DNA from: Verpa conica
Lineage: Eukaryota > Ascomycota > Pezizomycetes > Pezizales > Morchellaceae
Reading direction: 5' to 3'
NCBI GenBank assembly: GCA_033030425.1
Contig: JAUFSD010000022.1
Span: 186,001 to 250,000, forward strand
DNA: 64,000 nt
Part shown: piece after piece, positions 25,011 through 37,083 of the stretch
Position numbering within the stretch: the stretch's first letter is position 1
Layout of the letters: each line of letters starts with the position of its first letter
Translations under genes and position numbers: made by a program
Notes under the pieces: model-generated
Databases searched by the model: none
Told to the model about the DNA's origin: nothing
The model's input: the letters and a program-made list of their open reading frames with translations, nothing else

Positions 25011-28000
25011 ATTATTGTTTTGGAGGGTATAGTAGAGTAACAAGAGAGAATATTGTCGAGAATCAGTGTGTTTGTGTGTGCATTCTAATGATCGGAGGTT
25101 TGTTACGTTATCTACGCACACAATTGCTACGAGGATGATTTGGGGTGCATGGAAGGATGGTGATATTGGGGGGTGAATTGTGGTTGCAAGAAAAATTTAC
25201 TATTCTATTATGTTTTTTCTTTCTCTTTTCATTTGTGTCTTTATGAATGTGTTATTAGTAGTGGAGCCTGTCGCCGCGCTTTTTTGCTTATGATACCTGC
25301 TCTGTCTATGTTTGTTTTCAACTTTGGTGTAAAATGGACAGATGGGTATGGGTGTCCAGTGTACTATTATAACTAAGTAGTAATATCCCTTCTTTTTTTT
25401 ATATCTCTTTTCTCATTGAGCGTTGAGTGTTTTTTTTTATATTCCTATTGCGTGGGTTATGTGTCGCTTTTTGTTGAGGAAAATTCCTTTTTTTTTTTTG
25501 GTGAATCAAGTCCAAGATATTAGATTCTATGCGAGTGATCTGATGTGATTCGAGTGATGGACCGTGATGAGAGCAACCAAACGCAGAAAAGCAAGCCTTA
25601 CCCAAAAGATAGAATCATAAAGACCTCTAGGCGTATAACAACCTTTGAGTTCTTATCAACGCCTCAAGAAACTATAATTATCGCCTATTTACTAAACTTA
25701 TAGAAAAAAGAAAAAGGAGAAAAAGTTCTATAAAGCTCTCCAAAGTCTAGATAACTCCTATTGTATCGACGACAGAGTATTATACTTCCATCACCTTAAT
25801 TAGAGCTACCAGTATAATTCTCTTTCGTAGGAAGTTACACATATCCCTCTCTCCCCCCCATAGCTGTAATCTGACGAGACATCAAACGGAAAAAAGACTA
25901 GGATATAAAATCACGAATTAAGAAGCTAGCCACTCCAAGAGGGGGTGGTTTATATGTCACGATCAGTAGAGATACTAGATTACCATCCTGGAGCTAGTAT
26001 CGGAATTAACCCTTTTTTTTTAAGAGTCCTGTCTGTTGGGTTGGTATGGGATAGTAGTTTGTATCTCCACTACTTGTGATAGGTCTTGTGGTTTTGTCGA
26101 CTAATGTTATTGGTTAGGAGGTGGTTGGGGATTGGGTTGACGTAGCTTGGAGTGCCGTAAAAGTGTAGAGCTGAATCGCCTTGTTCGTGCTTAGGAAGAG
26201 GGAGTGGGGAGGGAAGTGTGTATAAATTAAGTGACAAGAGACATAGAAGATATAGGTTTTATTTTTATTTTTAGGGGGAGGGTAGCTTATGTTATACTAA
26301 ATGCATGAAGGCAGGGGGGTGGGTAGGAATAAAAGTAGGAAGAGGGCGTGTTTATATATTTTGGGAATTACTGATATGCCATATATGATGCCTAGAGATA
26401 ATATGCAAGAATATCCCCGTAGTACTGCCAGTTAGTGAGGCTTTAATTTGTGTTATTTATATGATAGGTGTTCTGGCCACCAGCCGTTTTTTTCTTTCTT
26501 TCTTTCTTCCTCATTAATTATATGAGGATCAACAGCCGTTGATAATGTGTTGGCTGATAAGAATAAAGTTTCCGGGCCGTTAATTGGCTCTTAATGTAGC
26601 AATTGACAAAATTAAAGTAGCCACTGCATACCGTTTTTAAAAAGCTGAGGCTGAAGATTTTTTTTTATCCGGAGTAGCAAAGGACTTACGATAGTCACCT
26701 AATTCTAGATTATGAGGCTGTAAAGAATATATTTTTAAGAGAGTATGTTTTCTATCGTGGGTAATAAGCAAAATCGGGATAAAAGAAAAGTTTCCCAGGA
26801 GAGCGACTCTTGTGAGTAATACGAAACAAAAGAGCCGCTACACGGAACCACACTGATATCCCCCCCCTTACAAGCCACATCAATTAGATAACCGTTAGCG
26901 AAAATGAGACGATAGTTTATTACTACCACTAACACAAGGTTTCGTAATTATCGAATAATGTCGATGATCAAGCCGAGGGGTACGTTGATGTAAGAAAACG
27001 ATTAGCAAGATTGACTCCGCTTGAGGGCGCTCGAAGAGGACACGATGAACCAATAGAAGGGTGTACCATGGTCTTTGTACTCCTCTATGAATATAGACCC
27101 GCTGGCAATAGTTGAGGTATATTCACAGCCATGTAACGCTTAGTTACCACGTTAATGTTAAACCTAGATAAGGAACAAAAAAGTAGCGATATGACTAGAA
27201 TTTGACCTACTGGTGTTGTGCTTATCCGTATTTCAAAACTTTCCTATGGGTCGATCTTTCTGAATAATTTTGCAGTCGAGGGGGGAAAAAATCAGTATCT
27301 CATGCACACGCATTGCAGTAATCATTGACAGTTATTTTCCAATCTCTAGGGCGACTTCTAAAAGTGCTTCTAGAATCTAAACAGGAAGTCATAAGTAAAC
27401 CCTCCGTTTACATAAAGACACCTCATAGAACCCTCTTAGCCACCAAAGATACCAATACGACGCCGTTACTATACTAACGCACTCTATAGAGACTACTCAC
27501 GTACCCGTAGATTCTTCAAGTGTTTCCAGGGCACGGTAACAGCGTTTCTCACTATCATCCCACATGAGAGGGTGTTTTACCTTGAATAAATAAAACCCAA
27601 GGCCAGTCATTCGTCCTACCGACGAACAAACGCTAGAATTAGCCAACGGCACAGACTTACAGAAGTGACCTCGTAGGAGAGACATAGTGCTCCCAGCTAC
27701 CGTATTCCGGAAAAACGCTTGAAGCCTACGAATAGAATTACAGTCCCCCTTCCAACATAGAACTGACACTACTCGGGTCAGGTAATAAGAACCTGGAAAT
27801 GCAAGTATTATTCTCATCAACCGGTAAGCGCCTTTTTTCTCGACTAGAGACATCTCATCCAACGAAACCCCCCCCTGTATACTACACTTGCATGTTCAGG
27901 TTTTTATTACCTGACCCGAAGTAGGCGCTCCTAAACACTAACTACAGCCACACATCTGTACGTATGGGAAGGTAACTCTGTACAACTAGGATTAAGCCCC

Positions 28001-29364
28001 AACAAAAACCGGAATAAACCAGCGAATCAAGTTTTATGAGGTGCATGCCGTGACGTTGTCTACTTTTCCGATTACCCCACTGATATATATAAAAGTACTT
28101 ATTCTTAGAAGCGCTCCAATACCACAAGATCAGATGAAAATACCGCGAGATAAACTACCCCGATACTCGAAGGGAAATTCTCCACGGCGTGATAAAAATC
28201 TCTAACGGGGAGGTAGACATCTCCACCTAACAAAGCCGATGAGTATTTTTTTTTATTTTTTTATTTTTATTTTATTTTTTTTAAAAAAAGCAGGAGCCGT
28301 CTATGGCCACGTCTCCCTGCCAAAAAAGAAAATCCTCCTCCTATCATTACCCTAGAAAAAAAAAGACCAACACTCCAATCGGGTCTAGATAAGCCACCAC
28401 AGAACCGGGTAACAAAAGGACCCCACAGAAAGAAAGAAAAGAAAAAAGACAACCCATCGTGCAGGAGACTTTAGATTAGCTAGCGGGGGGATCGACAAAA
28501 GTATATCAACCAAGTCCCATTTGAGCATATATGAAACTAAAACTTCAAGAAACAAACTGTTGAGTAATCGTTAAGGAGTGTCCAATGACATAGAAGCTAA
28601 GCTTGGGTGAATAACTAGCCCCTCAATCATCTTTTTATCTTGTCACCGGCCTAAAGACTAAAAGAACCCCCCTTTACCCATAAAACCCCCGCAGCGCCCC
28701 GCCTAGAATCATTCATCTCTACCAGAATAACATTACCGTTCCGGCATTACCTTAGAAATTTTTTGATGCATTATTATTTCTTACACTATAAAAATTATTT
28801 GTTATGTGGATCATACGAAACTATGTTGGTATTATACTAGAAATAAGTGTATGTAACTCTGATCCCTGACTAGCTATCACGGAAGGATACGTCCTCTGAG
28901 ACAATTTCTGGAGGGCCCTTTACATTCATCCTTAATGTTGGTATAAAATTATGTGACATCCTCGTGTTAGGTGATTCCTGGAGTAATTGGAGAAGAACAG
29001 AAGTTTGCCAAGAGTTTACCGAGTGATATCTCGTGAATATTGCCAGGCAAAGTCCGCCCCCCACCTGGCCAAGCGTTATAAGCGATAAGAATGAATATTA
29101 GCTAAAGCCTATAAAATACCGCTCATAATACTTTGTGGGGGGTAAAGGTGGACTGAAAGCCCAACAGAATAGCAAAGCAAAGACTAACCTTTATAAATTA
29201 GGTTTTTATTCCAAGACAACTGAACCTATTCTAGTTACATAAGATGCTAAGGTTTAACTAAAAGAAAAATCCACTTAGACTTGTGGTCAGATCCTCCAAT
29301 TCCAAAACCCTACTGTAAGATTGCATGAACAAATTCACGTGTGCTAGTAGGAATCACTCCCTCT
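25011..29364. other. Long decayed spacer between convergent genes
   Basis: 4.35 kb of AT-rich DNA with frequent stops. There are T/A tracts (for example 28247-28288), a CTTT microsatellite (about 26490-26508) and one copy of TATCACTCGG on the minus strand (29019-29028). The longest ORF (27862-27497, 121 codons) is within chance expectation and resembles nothing known to me. No transposon proteins are recognised. Confidence 0.45.
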
Positions 29365-32300
29365 TTAAGAAAGTAGCGTCTGCAAATCCACCAATCTCGC
29401 CTCCCTCGCCCTCTTTCCCCTATTCGTCCCCTTTTCCGCGAACGCAGTACTAACCAGCTCCCTCTTTTTATCTTGGATTTTCAGGACCCTCTCCTCAATA
29501 CTTCCCTCCATCACCAATCTCCAAACAGTAGTAGGCCTCTTCTGCCCCAACCTGTGAACCCTATCCACCGCCTGATCCTCAATTGCCGGAGCCCACCAAG
29601 AATCGGTAAGAATAACCTGGTTGGCAGCAACAAGATTGAGCCCGACTGATGCAACAGCAAGAGATGCAAGCATGATTGTGCATTCCGGGTCGTTTTCGAG
29701 TGCGTAGAGAGCTTCATCGCGACTGCGGGGCGACATAGTGCCGTCAATCCGGCAAAACTTGAAACCGTGAGTAGTGAGGTGGGATTCAATTATATTAAGG
29801 TACGAGGTCCATTGAGAGAAGACGATTGTTTTGTTTGTTGAATCGCTATTTCGGGTCGCTATTGAAGTAATTAGTCTCTCAAACAAGGATATAGGTAATA
29901 CACTGAAACATACCAGTAAGAATTTTTATCAGAGCCTCAATCTTACTCCCACTATTCTCCAAATTGACCCCATCACTTGGTTTCTTCTCCTCTTCCTCAA
30001 TAACCATTGGTTCAACGAGGCTACTCGCCACATCTTTAAGCTCGCACCTACACATTGGGCACTTATGCTGATACTCAATGACTTTCTCAATGCATTCGAG
30101 CCCAAACGCATGTTTGCAGATGGTAATTCTCGGATTATGGAGTACTTCCAAACATATACTACACTCCTCCTGTGAGTCAATCGCAATCTGAAGCATGTCT
30201 TGTAGTGCACGCGTATTTTGGTCGTTGAGGACTACTCTAGACTGGCCTGTGAGTAGTAAAAGACTTTTGACGCGCTCGCCGCAGAGGGACCAATGATCGC
30301 AGACCTGCCTCATCCTGAGGAGGATTTCGAGAAGGAACCGGTAAACATCCTTTCCAGCTCCATCGGCGTCTTTGCCTTTAGTGAAGCGGTCAAGAAGGCC
30401 CCTCGCTTCAGCATCAAGGGCATCGTATTTCTCCTTCTCCTCGGGATAAAACTGTATCTTGTGGACATATTCCTTAAGCTCTGGGAGACGAAGGTCGACG
30501 AATTTCATTTCTTTAGTGCGGCGAAGACATAGACTGGCCATGAGTGCTTGAAGTCGGGTGTTGGCTTCGGGGAGGCCGCGATTGAGGGGACGGATCAAAA
30601 CGCGATTGAACATGTCGAATTCAGATAAGCCCCCAGGAAAACGGAGGAACCTTACGAGAGAGTATAAATCTTTGAGAGTATTGATGATGGGTGTACCAGT
30701 AAGACACCATCTACTCTCCGCTTGTAAGTTCGTAACCGCGATTGAAGATTTTGCTTTCGGGTTGCGAATCTGGTGGGCTTCGTCAAGGACAACACGACGC
30801 CATTTTATTGAGTGAAGATCCTTCTTTCTGGCATTATATTGGCTAGTCAAGGTGCCTACATAGGTAAGGATTAATAATAGAACACATAAATTGAGAGAGA
30901 TGGGATATATACCGTAGCTGGTGATAACCACATCATAATCTGTCAAATTGACTTTCTCCCTACCCTGCCCATGATATGTGAATACCTTCATAGGCATCGA
31001 CTCGGAAACATGATGTGTGATTTGACCAGACCAGTTGCTCATGACACTGAGAGGTGCCACAATCAAAGTGCCGCCCGTACATTCCCCCCCAACCCTCGGA
31101 TGCGGAACAAGAGCCTTCTCATGGGAGATGTCCGCAACCATCAGAGCAATTATCTGGAGAGTTTTACCCAAACCCATATCGTCGGCTAGAATTCCTCCAC
31201 TCGCAAGAGCAGGGGCAGTACTGGTGGTAAACATTGTTGCAATATTCTGATACAAAACTTGGCGCCCTGAAATACACTTCCACAGCTGGACAATATCAGT
31301 TGGAGCAGAAGGAATTTGCGGATGTTCTTTCTGAAGTAACCACGCAAGCCCTTGCAATTGATACGGTAGCATCTTTGTTGCAAGTCTAGAAGGTTGTTTT
31401 GCAGAAGGGAGATTTATGAGGTCTTCCTCACCCATGCCAAATTTTTGAACAACCTCGCCAATTTCGCGTGGATTGAAAGCTTCACTCGCGTGCACCAATG
31501 ACTCAAATGAAGGGGCGGGTGGTTCTTGGTTTTTTTTGGTACCAGGGAGCATATTACCAACAAACTCTCCATCCTCGTTGATTTCAAGCTCCAGATCTCC
31601 ATCACCTGTTGGTGCACCACCGCCTTTGCCAATTTTAACTTTAGCCCTCTTGGACCGTGCCCTAGCTGCCTCTTTTTCGGCTTTCTCTCGAAGCTTCTGT
31701 TCTTTGCTCGCAACCATGGGAATTCCCAGAGACTTGATCTTCACTTTAGTTTCCCGACGAAGATCTGGATCAGAAGACCCAAATACACTCATAACCAGTG
31801 GCATATCATACACTCCTTTGGGTCCATTGATGACACCCTCGACATGGATGCTACCATCGTCAATAAGGGGAGCCAGTTTTCCAGCGAGTACTCTTGGGAC
31901 ATGGCCAATTTGAATCTTTGAAACATTATCCACGCGGATAGCGTTACTGTCGTACTAGCAGGAAGTCAGTATTCATAGCAGGCTATTATTTGGACAAGCA
32001 GATAAACCAACGCTGTTTGATGGCTCCCGTATGAGAAGAACTTGTTCCCCTACAGTTGCGATACCATCATAGAACCTGCAGCCAACAACTTTGAAACTGA
32101 TGTCACCATATTGCTCAAGCTCCTCGTACCGGTCTTGGGAGAGATCAATAGCTTCGTGGGCATCGGCATCATTGTCGTAGTCAATTTGGGTACTAGATTC
32201 AGGGTTTTCAGATCTTGCAATCTTCTTTTTCCTCTGTGCTACAGAAGAATTGACTGAGGTAGGGGTGATCTCGTCGTCTGAGGAGAGCTCAATGGCCTGA

Positions 32301-32395
32301 ACAGCCTTGCGTTTTCTGGCCGAAGACACAGAACCAGAGCCGGATGAGTTACCCGGGATGGCATGGCCCTTATTGTACGGTTGACGACGTGACAT
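29365..32395 (-). CDS. HLTF/Rad5-type SNF2 ATPase with HIRAN and RING domains
   Basis: Exons 32395-32012, 31954-30913, 30855-29914 and 29858-29365 give 953 aa; the introns are 57, 57 and 55 bp. The order is that of HLTF/Rad5. An acidic/basic N-terminus is followed by a HIRAN domain (about 101-175, FKVVGCRFYDGIATVGEQVL). The SNF2 N-lobe has Walker A DMGLGKT (about 387-393) and a DEAH box (about 500-503, VVLDEAHQIRN). A C3HC4 RING lies at about 707-744 (CSICLEVLHNP ... CPMC), and the helicase C-lobe has IVFSQWTSYL and QAVDRVHRLGQKR. Such proteins are dsDNA translocases with E3 ubiquitin-ligase activity in replication-fork repair (PCNA polyubiquitination in Rad5/HLTF). The second intron is a multiple of three without a stop, so it hides inside one ORF; splicing restores ITSYG|TLTSQYN. 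The start is the first ATG. Confidence 0.93.
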
Positions 32396-33440
32396 TTTCT
32401 AGAATTGATCTCGCCGTATACTCTTGATGAAGGTTCAAGTAGGCAAACAATGTATGATGGGTATGATAGTGTATGTGTGTGAGGTTAGAGGAGGGCAGGG
32501 GGTTGTCTTTCATGGCGGCCCTGTTTCTCGGCCATGACGCGTAAACACATGAATGGCTGAGTCGTCAGGAACCGCTGAGTCGTTAAGAATTTCTGAGTCG
32601 TCGAGAGAATTGGTCCTTTGTGAGGTGTCTACGTATGTGTTATATGTGGTATATGTGTGGTATAGGTCAGGAACTTAAAGTTAAGCGAGGGTGGCCCAAT
32701 TCTAGATAAGGGGTGTTTACAAGCAGATATCGAATCTCAGTTCACCCATCTCAATCCATCTCCAAGTGCTGGATGCTGAAGTGAGGCTGGAGTCTTATTA
32801 GACACTCATTCACTGTCACTCGCTTCGGAGAATACTCTGCTTTCAGCTCAACCTAGTGCAGTGTCACAATGCGTAGAGGTAGGCGAAATTCCGGTTTCCA
32901 GAATGTCGGAACGCTCCGAGCAAGGAAGGAAGGTGGAAGAATACTCGATGGCTTGGGCCGCTTGCGAAGGTCACGCTTGCTATCTGTGAATCTGTGACAG
33001 TTGAGGTAGCCACCCGCTATGGACCGGCGTGCGCTTGGCGTGCGTGGGGGATTTCTCTGACTTGCTGCTTAAGGCTTGTCTATGAGCTTTCCCCACACAC
33101 ACACATATCGGGATCCCCTTGTCAGTAGCACGTGCCCGCCTTGCAAAGGTTTCTTTTTCTGTGTGTTGGGTGCTGGCACAACGGGGGGGCTTATGGTCCG
33201 CGTCGTTAGGTAACTCCTACTCTCCAGCGCTGGACCGGTTTAAACCGCCTTCTCCCGCCTCTTCCCTCGCCGAGTCTCTGTTGGAAGATTATCATACAAC
33301 GATTGAGTTACTAGCAGCAAGAAGAGTGAGTGCCTGCGAGAGAGTGAGAGAAGGGAGAGCCTTATTGAGCCTCACACGTACATCACTTTTTTTTTTCTTT
33401 CCCCACACTCGCCCGTTCTATCATTTTGTTCTGCTGTTCG
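32396..33440. promoter_or_regulatory. Divergent promoter region, SNF2 gene / Zn2Cys6 gene
   Basis: 1,045 bp separate the two start codons. A repeated GAGTCGT-type word occurs between about 32560 and 32605 (CTGAGTCGTCAGG, CTGAGTCGTTAAG, CTGAGTCGTCGAG). A short CACACACACACA run lies near 33093-33105, and a pyrimidine tract (about 33389-33405) immediately precedes the transcription-factor start. No further gene is seen. Confidence 0.45.
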
Positions 33441-36400
33441 ATGTCTTACGATGCTACTCACCCTCCATCTCGCCCGACCAAGAACAATAGCTCCCCACCT
33501 AAGCAGAACGGTTCTATAGGGTTTGCGTCGGCGAATTCTCCCCCAGCTGCTACTGCTGCTGCTACTGCTGCTAGTGGTGGTGCTGGTGGCTCAAGTATTG
33601 TAGGAGGTGCGTAATCCTCTCTTTATGACTCTTCTCTACTCCATTCTCCACATGTCACCACCCGTATCTCGCTTTGTCTCGGGATTCCCCTCAGTGCCTC
33701 ATCTCATTCATCTCCATCTCATCCATCTCGTTCATCTCATTCCTCATCTCATTTCTTGTTCCATCTCCTGGCACCATCCATTGTTGCTACATCATGGCAA
33801 GAAACAAGGCTGATATCACGCAATAACAGTGCCCAACACTTCTCCAGCTCCTCCTGCTCCTCCACCTCCAACAATTCACAAGAGAACATACCAAGCCTGC
33901 ATCCCCTGTCGGCAACGCAAGGTCCGTTGTGATCTAGGCTCCGTCGAAGCTCCCCACGATCCTCCATGTGTACGCTGCCGCCGTGAGTCGAAGGAATGCT
34001 ACTTCTCAGCCACCCGTCGCAAAACACGTACCGCATCTGGCTCCGGCGATGACATGGTCGGTGTTGGCCGAGGCCGTGGGGTTAGGGGTGTAGTTAGGAA
34101 ACGGGAAGATGAGGAGAATAGTGATAGTCCAGGACCGTTGAAAAGACCAAGATCTATCGGCCATGGTTCACCCCTTGAGGATACCCCGCGTCCTGACTCG
34201 GCCACCTACCCCCCATCAGAATACTCCCGAACGCATCACCGCTCACCTACATTTTCTCCATACTCGCAGCAACAGGGTTTCCAGACCCAAATTGACCCCC
34301 GGCTGCAGATACAGACCTCTATCAATTCGCAGCCTAGACATGACGATGACGAGCGAGATACGGCCATCACCACCGATACTCTACTCCAAACACCCGTTTA
34401 CAACTCCCACGAAGCATTACTTACTCTAATTGAGGCCGCTGGCAAAGATACGCCCTTATCAACTGGTCCCAAGTCGAACTCCGCTGATAGCGACACCGAA
34501 GGGGAAGGTGATGATGAAATTGGCAAGGGGGGATCCGGCGAAGACCGACATCAGCCAAATAATAACGCTAGTAATGGCGAACACCATCAATCCCCCGCAA
34601 CAAATCCAGTAGGTCGGGGTGGTGCTGGCGTCAGATTCTCGTCAATCGCATCACCGTCAGAACCTGCAGGGAGCAGTTTTGCAAGCTCTCACGCTCGCCG
34701 GCGTGCAGGTAGCACAAGTACTGTGTCACCGGGAATGCGAGCTCACGTCACGAGGAGTTTGTCAATTTCTACTATCCAGGACCCGATCGAGAGAGAGGGA
34801 ATGGAGAAAAGTATTCGGGCTTGGAATAAGTTCCGATTTGTCAAAGCTGGGTGGTTTACTGCGCGAGAGGCCATTGGATATGTAGAATAGTATTTCGCCT
34901 TGAATCTCTACTTGCCCTAATCACAGGACAGAGCTAACTGGTATTAGTTTCTATCGACATCTTCACCCACTATCACCAACTCTTACATCGCCAAATTTAC
35001 AACACATAACGCATCCAATCTACCACCATTTACTATTAAAGCATGAGCCGTTCTTAACAACTATAATTCTCCTTATTACATCCCGCTACCTCGTATTGCC
35101 TGCCCCCGGCGGCGTTTCCCGTTCATATGCAATTCATGATATGCTCTGGCGAGAGGTGCGTGGTGGCTGTGAAGGTCTCATGTGGGGTGGCGGATGGGGC
35201 GGTCTTGGTACACCTCACAGCAGTATGGGTGGCTTTGGCGGTGGGGCGGGACCAGGAGGTGTAAACGGGACAAGCGCAACAAAGGGTTTAAGAACCTTGG
35301 GTACGGTTGAAGGGCTACTTATCCTTACTGAGTGGCATGTCCGGGGACTTCATTTTCCTATGGATGTGGAGGAGGGATATTGGATGGTTGATGTTAGCGA
35401 CGATGAAGATGAATATACACATCCTGGGCGAGGTAGGAAGGCTAGGCCAAAGGGGGGTGTGGTTGAGGGACTTGGAGACAGGATTGAGAATATCCTGGAG
35501 CCTGCATATAGGAGTGATCGTATGAGTTGGATGTTACTTGGGAATGCCCTCGCTCTTGCCTACGAACTAGGCGTGTTTGACGAAATCGACGAACCTACAT
35601 CCCAGGCACCCTTACACCCCGCAGAATCCCTTGATGGTTTCCGCCTACGCTTTCAACGTATCCAGAAGCTCCTCTTGGTGTACGTCCTACAGCTTGCATC
35701 TCGCCTTGGCTGGACTTCCATGATCCCACGTCACATCACCCATGCAGTCCGCCACAAACTGAACTCTCAGGCACCCTCACCTGCGTCTATCTCGGTAAAT
35801 TCTGGCCCCACCAGCGGTCCCTGGGCTGGTCCCCGTGGTGCCGGCGGTAGATGGGAGAGTGAAGACGAGCTCCAAGATGTTGTTTTTCACACCTGGGTAG
35901 ATTTGACAATGCTCATGAAGTCCTCCGGGGAACAGCTATTCCCAAGCAGGAGTGTGACGAAGAGTATTATGCGTAATGGGAAGTATGTAACGCTATTAGA
36001 ACATTTTCAGCCGCTGCTTAGGGAGTGGAAGAAGGATTTCGAGGCATTGGGTCTACCGGAGCCGATTACACATATTCTGACGATGGAGTATGAACATGTA
36101 CGCTTTTATATCAACTCGCTTGCACTACAGGCGGTTGTGGACCGGTGCACTTACTACAACACTAAGGGCTCGAATGGTACTCCAGCCGCTACTACAAATG
36201 GGGCTACAACGAACGGGAACGGTTCTGGAGGGAAGAGCTTTGCGGCGTTGATGCAGTTAAGTCCACAAGATGTGGAATTTATCAATGAAGTTGTAGATGC
36301 AAGTAGAGCATTGCTCCGTTGTGTAGTAGAGAAGATGTTGCCCGGAGGTTATCTCAAACATGCACCTGTAAGGATATATCTCCGGATCCTCAGCGCGAGT

Positions 36401-37083
36401 ATGTTCCTTCTTAAGGTTTGTCCACCTCACCTCACCCCCTATACCAGCTGCTAAGTAGTATATAGACATTCGCTCTCGGCGCCCCAGAAGAGGAAGTATC
36501 TCTCTCAATTGGCCTCATCGACAAAACCGTCGACGCTCTTCGCTCTGCATCCGTCGACGATGTTCACCTTGGTCTCCGCTTCGCTGACCTCCTTGAAACC
36601 CTTACTAAGCGTATCAAACTCCGCTTTGTGCGCATGTCGCGCAGCCGCGCAGGTACCCCTGTCCCTACCGGCCCCACACTCTATACTGGCCTCGTATCTT
36701 CCATGCCGAAAACTACACATACAAACCTCGATATCACCATCCCGCGCACACCCGATGCAGAACGAGTGGTAGTGAAAGGAGATCCAAATATGGGTATGCC
36801 GCCACCCCCTACGCCACGCTCAATGCTGGCGAGGGATATAGTGTACGAACTAACAGCTCCGAATTATACACATGAAGGACCTGCAACGCCATATGCAGGT
36901 GGTGAAGTGCCAGGGGATGATCCGAACTTTTTCTTTACCGGATACGAGGATTGGCTAGCTTTGCCAATTGACCCAATTGTAGGAGCAGGTTTTGGGGGGG
37001 TTACGCAGAGTCAGATGGGGCCAGATGTGGGCGGAGTAGATCTACTAGAGCTACTATTAGGAGGTGCTGGTGGTGGGGGTTGA
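33441..37083 (+). CDS. Zn2Cys6 fungal transcription factor (ARO80-like?)
   Basis: Exons 33441-33606, 33830-34889, 34948-36415 and 36466-37083 give 1103 aa (introns 223, 58 and 50 bp). A Ser/Ala/Gly leader precedes a Zn2Cys6 binuclear cluster at C79, C82, C89, C102, C105, C112 ([14 protein letters not shown], then [18 protein letters not shown]), with a basic follow-on (ATRRKTR). The acidic/Ser-rich middle is disordered. From about residue 395 a regulatory middle-homology-type region is recognisable ([12 protein letters not shown] across the second intron, then [18 protein letters not shown] and ITSRYL). The C-terminus is Pro/Gly-rich. Such factors bind CGG-containing sites as dimers. The PHDPPCxRCxRExKxC spacing resembles yeast Aro80 (aromatic amino-acid catabolism), but that is only a suggestion. 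Intron 1 carries a CATCTCATT-type minisatellite. Confidence 0.88.
33697..33768 (+). repeat. CATCTCATTCATCTC-type minisatellite in an intron
   Basis: Imperfect repeats of CATCTCATT / CATCTC lie within the 223-bp first intron of the Zn2Cys6 gene, just upstream of its acceptor. This likely explains why the intron is longer than the 50-60 bp usual in this window. Confidence 0.7.

Noticed and set aside
27497..27862. 121-codon minus-strand ORF in the 25-29 kb spacer
   Set aside because: Its length is within chance expectation for six frames of 64 kb, and no domain or supporting splice structure was seen.
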